DNA from: Alentia gelatinosa
Lineage: Eukaryota; Annelida; Polychaeta; Phyllodocida; Polynoidae
Assembly: GCA_950022655.1 (NCBI GenBank)
Contig: OX465584.1
Location: 26,509,469-26,573,468 of the forward strand
Reading direction: 5' to 3'
Length of the DNA stretch: 64,000 bases
The notes beneath the pieces were generated by a model. It had not been told where the DNA came from. It made no database searches and saw nothing but the letters and a program-made list of their open reading frames with translations. This document shows positions 51,034 to 62,100 of this stretch, piece after piece (position 1 is the first letter of the stretch; every line of letters starts with the position of its first letter). A program made the translations under genes and the position numbers.

Positions 51034-52757
51034 GTACACAAGCTGATGCCTCTTTATGTTGATGAGTTGAAAATCTAATGCACCTATGTTTATCTCATTG
51101 ATCCATGTTGTGTTGTCATTTATAACTGCTAATATGTTAGATTTTCATGCCAAAATGTCATCTGCTGGAGACATGAGAACTTTCTTTACCATTCATCACC
51201 CAAATAATGATAAAAGTTCTGGAATAGACGGAATCAAAATGAAAATAATTAAGAAAATCTTGTTGAAAGAACCAAATATCTCAGTTAATATAACAAAAAA
51301 GAATTATTGTGCAGAAACATTTTCCTATGAGTCTAACAAATGGTATGATTACACCAAGACCGAAGGATGGAGATATACAAGAATTCAAAAATTGGAAACC
51401 AATTACGGTTCCTCCAGCCTTTTCGAAGATGATTGAGAAATATTTACATACCAATATTTTAGATTGTTTACACCAACAGCATGCTATTGGGAAAGAACAG
51501 TTTGGTTTTCTACACAAAAAATGTACAGCTCAAGCGATTTTTCTTTTAACTACTGAGGTATTAGTGAATCTAGATAATAAGGATATTACTGGTTTTTTTA
51601 TTGATTTACATAAAGCGTTCGATATCGTTAATCACTTATTGTTAATTCGTACACTGCAAAATTAAGGATTATGTGATAATTTTCTTGAACTTATGAATTC
51701 ATATCTCTGTAATAGAACGCAACAAACAAAATTGAATATAAAGATATCAAGTCAATTAAAGGTAACATCTGGCATACCCCAAGGCTCAGTTTTAGGTCCG
51801 TTGTTATTCATTCTTTTTATTAATGGCATTTTAGAATATGACAAATTCAAAACCAATCTTATATGCAGATGACTTAGTTCTTATTTTAAGTGATCAAGAT
51901 CAGCACACCCTGCAGGCAGGAATGAAAGAAGAAATCAAATATAATGTGGGTAAACAATAAGAGTAATGTGTACAAAAATCTTTGCATCAAAATGGCAGAT
52001 TATGAGTTGAAAGCAGTGGGACATTACAAATATCTTGGTATAACAATTGATAACAATATGAATTATAACCATCAATATGAAAACGTGATACGGGAATTTA
52101 ATTTGAAATTATTCAGACTGTGTAAAATAAGATCTTGTTTGACTAAGGATGCAGCACTTAAGTTAGTTAAACATATGCTTTTACCAGTGATCGAATATGC
52201 TGATTTTCTCTACTACTTATTTAATAAGCAACAACAGGATGAAGTACAAATCATAGCCTTAGAGTAGTCTTTGGAGCATGTAGAACAACAGATATCAGTT
52301 GCCATGAGATATATGAAAAATGTCGAATGAGATCTCTTGAGTATAGACAAGCCTGTCATGTTCTCCCAATGACAAAATGGTGGACAGAAAACGAAGAGTG
52401 AGTGAATATATGATCACCCGAAACTCTGAGAAAACTAAGGTAAAGATAAAGAAGCCAAATGGATAATGATAATTGCCACTCTTTATTGGTATACAATTAT
52501 GGGATAAATTGCGCCCTGAAACACAAAATCTACCTAGAGGGGATGTATTTAAACAGGAAACAAAATTAGAATTGTTGAATATTGTATGATCAAATGATCA
52601 TGTACTGTATAGGTATCAGAGAATTCTGATGTTTCGTATGTATGATTGTGGTGTCCTTGTATTGTGTACTGTCACTTTGTACTGTCCTTGACTTTTGTAT
52701 GGAAGACCGCCAATAGGTGAATGCATTTTTTCAATGAACTTTTTTGAATAAAAAAAA
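51034..52757 (+). pseudogene. Broken Jockey/CR1-type LINE reverse transcriptase
   Basis: RT motifs appear in order over shifting frames: SSGIDGIKMKIIKKIL, WKPITVPPAFSKMIEKYLHT, FIDLHKAFDIVNH, SGIPQGSVLGPLLFILFING, ILYADDLVLIL (YADD catalytic box near 51861) and HYKYLGITIDNNMNYN. Downstream text reads LWDKLRPETQNLPRGDVFKQ before an A-rich end near 52757. No RNase H or endonuclease was seen. Multiple frameshifts make it a pseudogene. Confidence 0.83.
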
Positions 52758-52838
52758 ACAACTTTGCTAATGTCTTTTTGTTTAGATGATATCATTTACA
52801 GGTCCACAAAACCATCGATTAATTATATCTTCCAGTGT

Positions 52839-53067
52839 ACACAAGCTGATGCCTTTTTATATTGATGAGTTAAAAATCTAATGCACCTGTGTTTATCTCA
52901 TTGATCCATGTTGTGTTGTCTTTTATAACTGTTCTGATGTTAGATTTTCATGCCAAAATGTCATCTGCTGGAGACATGAGAACTTTCTTTACCGTTCTAT
53001 ACAGGAATTCAAAAATTGGAAACCAATTACGGTTCTTCCAGCCTTTTCGAAGATGATCCAGAATTAG
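52839..53067 (+). repeat. Second, internally deleted copy of the LINE upstream segment
   Basis: 52839-53003 repeats 51034-51200 almost exactly (TTTATCTCATTGATCCATGT, GTCATCTGCTGGAGACATGA). It then jumps to sequence equal to 51370-51430 (ATTCAAAAATTGGAAACCAA). About 170 bp is therefore missing relative to the longer copy. The two copies bracket the RT region in direct orientation. Confidence 0.88.
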
Positions 53068-53427
53068 AGGATTTGGTGGATCATCAAGGAGAATTTAGAG
53101 AATTCGGCGGCTGGCCCGCAGGCCTGGCCTCGGATCATCGGGCCTCTGGCCGTCTCTGCGTGTCTATTTGGTGGATCACCCGCATAAGATGATTTTTAAT
53201 GTGCATAAATTGCAGTTATTTCTACAGCATGTCAGTTTTTGTCAGTTTGGGAGGGTGCTTAACCAATTTTCTATAATGTATAAACCTGTTTTGGAACTAT
53301 TCAAGATCGGAAATCCGTCGTTTTGTTTTTCCACCAAGGGAATTATCAGGTTATCAGACATTTCTGGGGGAAGGAATCTGAAAAATCACGATACTACTTT
53401 CCTAAATACTATCGTAAAACCGGATGA

Positions 53428-53682
53428 GTTTTAATCTTGGCTCTCGTATGCCACGACCGGAGTTTGGCGTAGTGATATCACGAGGCGGAGCCAAGATTAA
53501 AACGAATCAGGTTTTGATTTTATCCTACCCCTCTCTACAATATTTTACTATTAAAATCATGAATGCAAATCATCAAAATTCCGTATGCCACTATTAGCAT
53601 ACAAACGTCCGTATGCCAGTCAGCGTGGCATACGGAATCTCAATGTTAAGCCTATGGGATTTTATATTAGGGGTAGGATAAA
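53428..53682. repeat. Cluster of three nested inverted repeats
   Basis: GTTTTAATCTTGGCTC (53428-53443) pairs with 53488-53503. TTTATCCTACCCCT (53519-53532) pairs with 53669-53682. ATTCCGTATGCCAC (53578-53591) pairs with 53625-53638. All three pairs are perfect. CGTATGCCA is used in several of the loops. Confidence 0.93.
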
Positions 53683-54828
53683 GAGGAATTCATACAGAGA
53701 GAAATACACAATCTAGTCGATATTGTCTAGTATTGAAAGTTTTGTCATTCGAACACTTTGTGCCCTCAGCTCATAAGTCATAGAGAACAGTTTCTTTTGA
53801 AATCACAGATCGCATTTATTTCTGTTTATATTTCCATCATTTCTAATTCAACAACTACTTCAACAGCCACTGTACATAGTAACTGTAAACACAGAAAACA
53901 ATATAGTCTCTATATAGTCGCATATTACAATACTTTGGAAATCTTACATTCACCCTCCCATATTGCCAAATGTGATCAGCGCATACCTCTCAATGCACTA
54001 TCTATCATAAATGTAGTGTAGCTATTAGGATCATTGGTCCATAGTGTAGCAATCTTTTAAGCCTTTGATGGCAGATAATGCCTTGAGGCATTCGCTATCA
54101 TAGACTGAATAATGCCTTGAGACAATTCCCTGATAGATTAACTGATGCCCTGAATCATTATTGTGATATTCACAAATATTTATGATATAAATTGTTTTTA
54201 TAAGTAAATAATGACCCAATAAGTATGAAATTTGCAGAAAACATACTTCTGATATGACATTTACCTTATCAGTTCATACAAATGATAACAGTTAGAATAA
54301 GGCGACATATCACAGGATCAAATAAATGAATATGGTACAAACAAAAATCAGCATGGTCTGCCCCTTGTAACTGTTGTACAAGATCGGTCTGCAAGAGACT
54401 GAAAAACGGTTAAATGATAGATTTCAAATATGACATTCTGAGTGTATTTATATCTCTCTTGAATAATCGTCATCTACGAGATACAAAACAATCATCCTTT
54501 TTAACGATGAATGTTATGTGAAATAGCAACGCGTCGTACAGTCAGTGTTATCAAACCATCCAGCAACACTTTTTACATCTGCATTATCAGGTGAACTTTG
54601 CAACACGTATGTGAGACTTCAAATAAACAAGCATATATGCAGTTTATGGATTTCCTGCCCTCTAACAGAAGACATTGTTTTTTGTACAGATGATTTCAGA
54701 TTTTAGTGACCAAATTCTGCACCCTTTGCTTGAATTGTAGATCATGAAATATGTCTGAAAAGTTTCATGAAATATGTCTGTATATTTGGCAGGTAAAGAC
54801 ATTTGGATTGTTTTTAGAAATTATGAGA

Positions 54829-55872
54829 TTATATTCTGGTTTCAGCATTCTGAATATTTACCTGAACAGCAGGGATTGGAACGTGTCTTAAGGACTTCCT
54901 GGGCACGCACCTTAAAAGTTTTATAAATGTTTTCCTGAATACTGACCCTGTCAGACAGTAGAGGAACAAATTGATGCTGTGGTTAATGTCATGTAGCAGA
55001 AAGGCTACCGTTATAACAGTGTGATTCTGTGTAATGATTTCAATATCAAAAAGTGTGTAAAAGCCGAGATAAATTTCAAGAGGAACTGTTGTAACCACAA
55101 AGACAAACGACACAGTAAACATGATGGCAACCAAAGGTAAGGCGCTGCTATCTGGATGTGATCGGTTGTTTCTTTGACTTTGGGCGTTTGCTCTAAATGC
55201 TCTTAGAGAACAGATTCCTCTGAGTGTCACCATGTTCATGATTAGAATCATCAAGAAGGGAATGATACTATAAAATAATGCATAGGTCGGTTGGTATATT
55301 TTCGCCAAGTTGTTATCCGATCCATAAACCCTGCATATTTTAGAATCAGTGTTTTTTACAGAACAGGTGAAAAATATAGGCATATTAGAAAAAGATGAAA
55401 TGATAATGATGGCTATGATTGCCAGAGCGGTTTTTGCTTTGCTGCAGTATATATGAGCCTTCATGGGATATATAACAGCGATCATTCTTTCAGCAGATAT
55501 AATTACAATTATAAAACTTGATATCATGCTAGCATTGTATCCTGTATACATAATGAATCGACAAGGCCAGACTGACCAAGCATGAAGAAGAAAACCATAA
55601 ATCCCATCTTGTACAAAAATTACAGCACCTAATTGCAAATTGTCTGCAATTGCTAAAGCCACAAGTAAGTTCATGAAGATAGAGTTCCTGTATAGGTGTC
55701 CATAAATAATGACGATGATGATTAGACTATTGGCTATAATGCCAATACCTGAGATACAGACACTAGCAGTAGACAGTGCAGTTAGTTCTGAATGAAACAC
55801 TCCTTCATCATGATCATCATGATTTATAGATGTGTTAAAGGAGAGCTCTGGAAAGGTATTCTGGCCCTCCAT
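54829..55872 (-). CDS. Rhodopsin-class (class A) orphan peptide-like GPCR, copy 1
   Basis: Intronless, 347 codons. Seven membrane segments are visible. TM1 has IGIIANSLIII (Asn 1.50); TM2 has LVALAIADN (Asp 2.50). TM3 starts at WPCRF (disulphide Cys) and ends in SAERMIAVIYPMK, so DRY is replaced by ERM. ECL2 has the partner Cys (KICRVYG). TM6 has TTVP instead of CWxP, and TM7 has HSINLFLYCLTG, an NPxxY variant with Leu for Pro. The N-terminus has an NTS glycosylation site at Asn13. The basic C-terminal tail lacks an obvious palmitoylated Cys cluster. The ligand cannot be named; the ERM and NxxLYCLTG pattern is common in invertebrate neuropeptide-type receptors. Neighbouring paralog and relic mark a tandem cluster. 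Confidence 0.88.
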   Translation of the reverse strand: MEGQNTFPELSFNTSINHDDHDEGVFHSELTALSTASVCISGIGIIANSLIIIVIIYGHLYRNSIFMNLLVALAIADNLQLGAVIFVQDGIYGFLLHAWSVWPCRFIMYTGYNASMISSFIIVIISAERMIAVIYPMKAHIYCSKAKTALAIIAIIIISSFSNMPIFFTCSVKNTDSKICRVYGSDNNLAKIYQPTYALFYSIIPFLMILIMNMVTLRGICSLRAFRANAQSQRNNRSHPDSSALPLVAIMFTVSFVFVVTTVPLEIYLGFYTLFDIEIITQNHTVITVAFLLHDINHSINLFLYCLTGSVFRKTFIKLLRCVPRKSLRHVPIPAVQVNIQNAETRI

Positions 55873-56100
55873 GTTTTTCTCTTCAGGTTATCCCGTGATG
55901 AGCCTTGCCTGTGCTTAGAAAGCTTGGGATGTTTTCACCTATGTAATCCAGGGCCCTGTTTTTTGTCACAATCGTTATGAAGGACATCTTAGAGGATCGG
56001 CCAATGATCATAAGGTCTACGACACTTGGGGCGGGGGTGGGGGGTTGAGGTGTCCTATAGGAACGAAGGAATTAAGCCATGGAACTTTATCACCAGTTAG

Positions 56101-56345
56101 GGAAACATATAACTTAAAATCCCTTCAAATATGAAGAAGATCGGCTGTTCCGATCCACCGATATTTGCATTTGAATTTCCAAACATAGAGCTGATACAGT
56201 CTGAGAGTGTCAAGTACAAGGGCAGTCAATGTCAAGGTCACCACATAAAAACATATAACCTATAATCATTCCAAATATGAATAAGATTGGTCAGTCCGAT
56301 CCACTGATATTCACGTTTTGAAACATTGGGCTGATACAGTCAAAA
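56101..56345. repeat. Tandem duplicated block near GPCR cluster
   Basis: 56107-56200 (CAAATATGAAGAAGATCGGC, TCCGATCCACCGATATT, GCTGATACAGTC) recurs diverged at 56255-56343 (CCAAATATGAATAAGATTGG, TCCGATCCACTGATATT, GCTGATACAGTC), spacing about 148 bp. Confidence 0.8.
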
Positions 56346-56954
56346 ATGTACACACCGACTTCGCTCCGGTAATTTATGCGGCGACCTTGACAATCACTGA
56401 GTTTCTTCCCAGTTCATTATGCTTTACTCTGTGGGAAATCCCATAGATTGCATTAATGTGCATTATAGAACCTACAATAATTCTATACTTGTCTTTACGG
56501 GCGACACTTTTGGTGCCGATCTCCAGTTCTGCACTACGACACTGTCCATAGGACGCCGGCCATATTTTGTCATCCAAAATGTTGTACATTTGAAGGATGA
56601 TCTTAAGGTATCATTGGCCTATGATGTCACGACTAAAAAGACAGGGCCAAGGTAATGCATTTGAAATAGGGATCGATGGTTATTTCTCTTGGCATATATT
56701 TGTGTTCCCATCAGCAAACAGTCATAATCAATAACCAAGGGAAGGGTCCATTATGTTGATGGAGATGTAACTTGGATGGATTTTCCTCCAATTAGCATAA
56801 ATCCATAATAAACATAAACGATTTGAGGTCTACAAACATTTGCTTCTTCAACAAAGCAGTAAATTGGCTAGTGTACTGAGCCTTTTATTTATAAAATATG
56901 TGCTATCCTTTATAGAATATTCAGATTTTATATTGAGATATCTCATCTTGTGAC

Positions 56955-57130
56955 TCAATGACAACACCTAACTGCAAACTGTCTGCAATTGCTAAAGCCA
57001 CAAGTAAATTCATGAAGATGGAGTTCATGTATAAGTGTCAATAAAAATAGTAATGACAATGATGATTAGGCCATTGGCCGTAATGCCAATCTCTGCAATA
57101 CAGATACTGCTGAATATGTTTGGCATAGAG
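56955..57130 (-). pseudogene. GPCR relic between the two receptor genes
   Basis: The plus-strand text here (CAATTGCTAAAGCCACAAGT, GATTAGGCCATTGGCCGTAA and neighbours) closely matches 55620-55775 inside the first receptor, in the same orientation. That segment is the TM1-TM2 region. Only this piece remains and it is frame-disrupted. It shows the cluster once held at least three copies. Confidence 0.82.
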
Positions 57131-58041
57131 ATCCAAACTATTTTGTACAATGTCGTGTAAACTTGTATTCATGAGGTTAAACATTACCTTTCTGTATTAT
57201 CTAAAGAAGATGAAAATTAAAGACCTCTCACCCGTAAGACATATAGTCGTTCCCCCTCCTATATTCAAGATAGATTATTAGGGGTCTATAAGCCAGCACA
57301 TGTATTCCCTTAAGGCAGTGGATTAGCAAGGGTAGGACATAAGGGAATACCCCATGTTCCAAGATAAATTATCCTTTGAGCACCCCTTACATGTGATAAA
57401 ATCAAACATTTAAAGAGCAGTAGCGTCCCCTTATATTGAGTCTCCCCTAACAAGTGCTGTGCCTTAACTGGGATTCTAGTGTTTTCATATTTCATAGAGG
57501 CCATCCATAAAGTATGAACGCAAGATTTCTGAAAATGTTGACCCCATCCCCGACCCTCCCCTCATCTTGTACGCAATAGAACAAGGAAGGATCACAAGCG
57601 AAATTTCTAGAATTTTGGACAAACCTAGATACACCTGGTGTCAGTGCCAATTAGACCTCATTTTCCTCAGCAACACATTCAGTTCTATTGCAGATCTTTC
57701 ACTTTATGTTACATCATACATTGTACATAGGGTAACTCACGTTATCCACTACAGAATATGACAGTGGTGATGATGATGGTGTATGCCTTTAGTGTAGAGC
57801 GAGCTTGACTGGTTTGGCAAAGAAAAAAACAGAGAAAGTGGAACCTTACAAATAATATGTGATGTGATACGAATAATATGTGATGTCTTCCATAATCTTG
57901 CGTGAATTTAAATGTTTCCAAAATAGGAAGTCTGAAATTTTGATGCCATCAGTCCTTTTATGTATTTAGACTACACCATTTTGGTCACGACATTTTTCTA
58001 AGTTGCCCTAGCGTTACTATTAAGTTTTAATCTTTAAATCC

Positions 58042-59109
58042 TCAAATCTGGTTCCCATTTCGTGAGCTTATTGCAAACACAGAGGCACTCTGTTCTCGAG
58101 TTTGACCACAAGAGTGACATGGACATTGTAAAAATGCTTTCTTGAACACTGTCCCTGTGATACAATACAAGAAAAAGTTAATACAGTGGTTGCATTCATC
58201 TAACAATGTAGCTATGGTGATGCATATCTGGTTATGAAATGTATGATCACCAGTTACAAGTCGGATAATGCAGCTAACTACAAAATAGAGCTGAGGAAGT
58301 GTAAACACTGCAAACGCTAAACACAGTGTGAGTCCCATTGCTGCATATGATGATATATATTTTGTCAATGAAATTCTTGTGTTCTCTTGAGCCCTTTGTC
58401 TGAATAACATCTGTTTGTATATCCTTTGCATGGTCACCATGTTCATGATGGATATGGTGCATAAAGGTATGACACAGTAGAGACATATGTATATAAATTG
58501 GAAAACTGTGTCCAAGTACAAATTTGAACCATAAAGCCTGCATACTGGTTGGGTATCTATGGTATGTATAGACATAGTGTTAAACACAGGAATACCAGAC
58601 AAACATGCCAACAAAATCATATTTAGAAGGACAAGATTCGTTCGGTGATGTGTGCAGTACATATTGACTTTCAAGGGGTAGACTATTGCAATCATTCGTT
58701 CGGTGGATATCAATAAGATCAGCCAAGAGGACATGAAACTTCCAATACATCCCATGTACATAATCAATTGACACAATATTAATGATGATGCAAATGGAAG
58801 GGATTTATAAAACAAGTCTTGCGCTAATATTATATTACACAGAGCCAAGTTGTCCGCAACTGCCAACACAACAAGCAACTTCATGAAGACATACTTCTGT
58901 AGAGATCCGTTAATAATTACAAAGATGATGAGACCATTGGCTATTAAACCGATCACACCAAGAAAAGCAACCGCTATGGCTTGAGTAAGCATTAGTCCCG
59001 ATGTCATATTCACATAGTCGGTGCTATTTCCAAGGAGAGAGGCCATTAGTTTATCAGAAGTGAGGTTTTCCATGACTTCAGATGAGGCAGAATGATGGAT
59101 GTATGTCAC
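58042..59109 (-). CDS. Rhodopsin-class orphan peptide-like GPCR, copy 2
   Basis: Intronless, 355 codons from the first ATG; an alternative start is Met13 (MENLTSDK). It shares its layout with the receptor at 54.8 kb. TM1 is VIGLIANGLIIF; TM2 is VLAVADNLAL. The TM3 Cys is in ILCQLIMYMG and the TM3 end is STERMIAIVYPLK. The ECL2 Cys is in QPVCRLYGSN. ICL3 is short (MQRIYKQMLFRQRAQ), TM6 has FTLPQLYF and TM7 CINFFLYCITGTVFKKAF. Three NxS/T sites lie in the N-terminus. The tail has several Cys (CPCHSC) suited to palmitoylation. It is a diverged tandem duplicate of the other copy, and the ligand is unknown. Confidence 0.88.
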   Translation of the reverse strand: MTYIHHSASSEVMENLTSDKLMASLLGNSTDYVNMTSGLMLTQAIAVAFLGVIGLIANGLIIFVIINGSLQKYVFMKLLVVLAVADNLALCNIILAQDLFYKSLPFASSLILCQLIMYMGCIGSFMSSWLILLISTERMIAIVYPLKVNMYCTHHRTNLVLLNMILLACLSGIPVFNTMSIHTIDTQPVCRLYGSNLYLDTVFQFIYICLYCVIPLCTISIMNMVTMQRIYKQMLFRQRAQENTRISLTKYISSYAAMGLTLCLAFAVFTLPQLYFVVSCIIRLVTGDHTFHNQICITIATLLDECNHCINFFLYCITGTVFKKAFLQCPCHSCGQTREQSASVFAISSRNGNQI

Positions 59110-62100
59110 AGGATGAAGTTCCTCTAATATCTTAGTTTATATTTCCAATGAGAAAATGTGATGTAGACTTCTCAATTCTGATCACATGCAGAAGAAAAAT
59201 GAAATGTCTCTAGTGTAAGGTGGTAGTTATAGTGTTGGTTGAAGAGACCGAGTCATTAGCATACTGTAAGATAGATGGGCTTACAAGGTTTGTATTGATT
59301 TAAAGACAAACATTGGCAAAGTAGATAAATCATTAGACGCTAAACCCAGCATCACAAGAACCAACTTAAAACGGGGGAGGTCTACACTGCAGACATGGTT
59401 ATCAGCACATACCTATTAGTCATATTAGCCATACGTTTTACACAAATGGGATTTTGCTGAAGGTTTATTTCATGTACCTCCATTTGACGTATTGGGTCCT
59501 ATAAAAAGAACATGAAGGTATTAGTGAGATTGAGCCCTTTCCTACAGAAATCCCTCCATGCGGACAAATAAAAGATTCAAATATTGTAGTTTACATAGTT
59601 TCATGTATGTATTACATGAATTGTACTTTTAGACTACATTTACAATTATTGCTCAGTGTAATTTTTAAGAATGCTGAAGTAATCTTTGGATATTGGCTCA
59701 TATGGAGGCAGTCACATGTCAGTTTAACAGAACACCGAGGAGATTGCACACCCCAGCGGCGGGTGCACACAAACGGATATTCACACCCGTGACTGGCACT
59801 CACATCCAGGCATCAGCCAGTGCAACACAGTCTGATACCCTTCTCCAGTAGCATCCCATGTGCGGTCCAGAACTACAAAATATCTATAAGTATCAATAAT
59901 GACTTATGGACATTCATCAAGTCCATAACGATTAAGATGTCCATAACTATGAAGAAAATGTCCATAACTATCAAAACCAGGTTAAAAAAAAATTCATTAG
60001 CGTTACTTAACATTATCTCTTAACCGCTTACGCTACCTGAGAAGACATTACCGATCAAAACGCGTCACATTCCAATTGCGTTACTTACCTAATAACGTAT
60101 CTTATCTCACCCCTGGTATTTCTTTCTCCATAGCATGTTAGCCCATTCGTCAATGTGAAGGGTGAGATGAATTCAGAAACCCATTCAAGTTTTGGGTCAC
60201 AGCTCAATCCCATCTCGTTTGAATCCCTACGTAATTCAGGTGGCTTCCACTTGTGAATTACTGTGCGAGTCAAACTCGATGGGATATGAGCTCTGACTCT
60301 AAACTTTCTTAGGTTAACACTTTCATTATCAAATTCCTGCTGGATATGTGCTTGACCTTTGGAATTGGCTTGGGTCGTCAGTGCTGATCTGTGGTTGGCC
60401 TGGTACCACAGATCTGATCCCATCTGAAGAGTCCAAGCTTGAGATCCTGATGCCATTAATTGTTCCGTCCATAACCTGCCTCCAGGTCCCACGTAGACAG
60501 GTTGCGGCCCAGGCCTCCAGTTCCAAGACACCGGTTCACAGCCTGGAGTGAGCGGGGACTGCACCTATGCCACTTGATGCTTGTAGCAGCACATTTCATC
60601 ATAGGGACACTTTTGTTGTTAAAAAGGTGAGCCTGGGCGGGCTCTGTTTGGGTGCAAGCAAGAAGGCTCCTATAGTCGACACCCGGTCAACCCACCTGCA
60701 TCCCGTTTCTGCCTATAGGGCACATAGCTATTGTGCTATGGATACGGCCATCTTGCCCCCCCCCCCCCCCCGGTCGCTATCCAAAACACCAGATGATTCT
60801 CACCAGCCGCCTAACTTTTAAAGAATAGAAATAGACACCGTGGATTATGTGTATCACCTGTCACCATAAAAGGTGTCATATGTGGTGAATGTTAACCAAC
60901 TGCTCACCAAAAGTGCATTTATCAAAAATGTGCTGTAGTAAATGCTAGGGAAGCTCCGCTGGGCATCGCAAGTAGTGTGCGGAGACCACTCCTATACCAG
61001 ATAGATACTTATCTAGATGAGCAAGCAGGATCACCCAAACCATTAGATTAGGTTACAACCTCAATGCGAGGTCTAAAATGATGGTCTGATTATTTGAGTG
61101 TTTTCAATCAGCAGATTCCACTGCTAAGGAAAAACACAAGCTCAGATTTCATTAAATACAGAATGTCCCATCTCTTTTCAGATTCATGATTCTCCATACT
61201 GTATGTATTGTAAGGAGTTCCCATGAAGGAAGCCTAAACTTTTCTTGTACCCCAGCTGGCAGGCCTGTAGCATGACTTCACTAGTCCTCATCAATAACAG
61301 TATTTCCTAAAATATAGATTAAAATTCCCCTATGTATAGTTCCATCTCTTTTCAGTTTTATGACTCCCTTTACCTGATGTATTGCAGGCAGTTCCTATGA
61401 GGGCAGCGATAACTTCTCTTCTTATAAACCAGGATAAACAGGAGATAATGGTAACTAGCACACCCTATTGCCCTGTCAGTTCCATTTGTAGCTCAAATCT
61501 AAAACCTCACACAAGGTCAAATCTATGAGATGTGAATGAGAGAGACAAGTGGGAAACACAGTGGCATGACACCTTGAGCCTAGGATTCACAGGACAGCAT
61601 ATCTAGAACTTAAATACTGTATGCCTATGTAAAGTAGGAGCAGTTCTATTACCATAATGACTATTACCGCTACCAGTGAATATTCCGTTATTCTTTTCTA
61701 ATTAAAAGGAGTTAACAAAGTTTGATAGGAGGCTTAACTTTCCAAAACACAGGAAATAACATTATATATGAGTCTTGTATCATTGGTGTGGTTGCGATTA
61801 GACTCCTACATGAAAAACTTCAAGATTTATATATATTGTGGCTGAAAATCGAAGATGAATACTCCCTAAATGTTGGTGTATGAACAACTTCTTTATTAAT
61901 CATTCCTTGTTTTTATCTTCATCTTGCACACACTTGAAGTGATTCATATAGGTTTCTCCGTGGAAATAACCATTCTGGGGCGACTGAAAGGATTCCGTAC
62001 TGAGTAGGAGTAGTTAATTACCCGAGGTACCGCGGTACTTACCTAAGTACTGAAGGGAAATTGATGTCCCTACGAGGCTAGGGCTATGATGTAGCCCCAG

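Noticed and set aside
60085..60564. 159-codon minus-strand frame
   Set aside because: No recognisable domain, no paralog in the window and no splice context; possible exon but unsupported.
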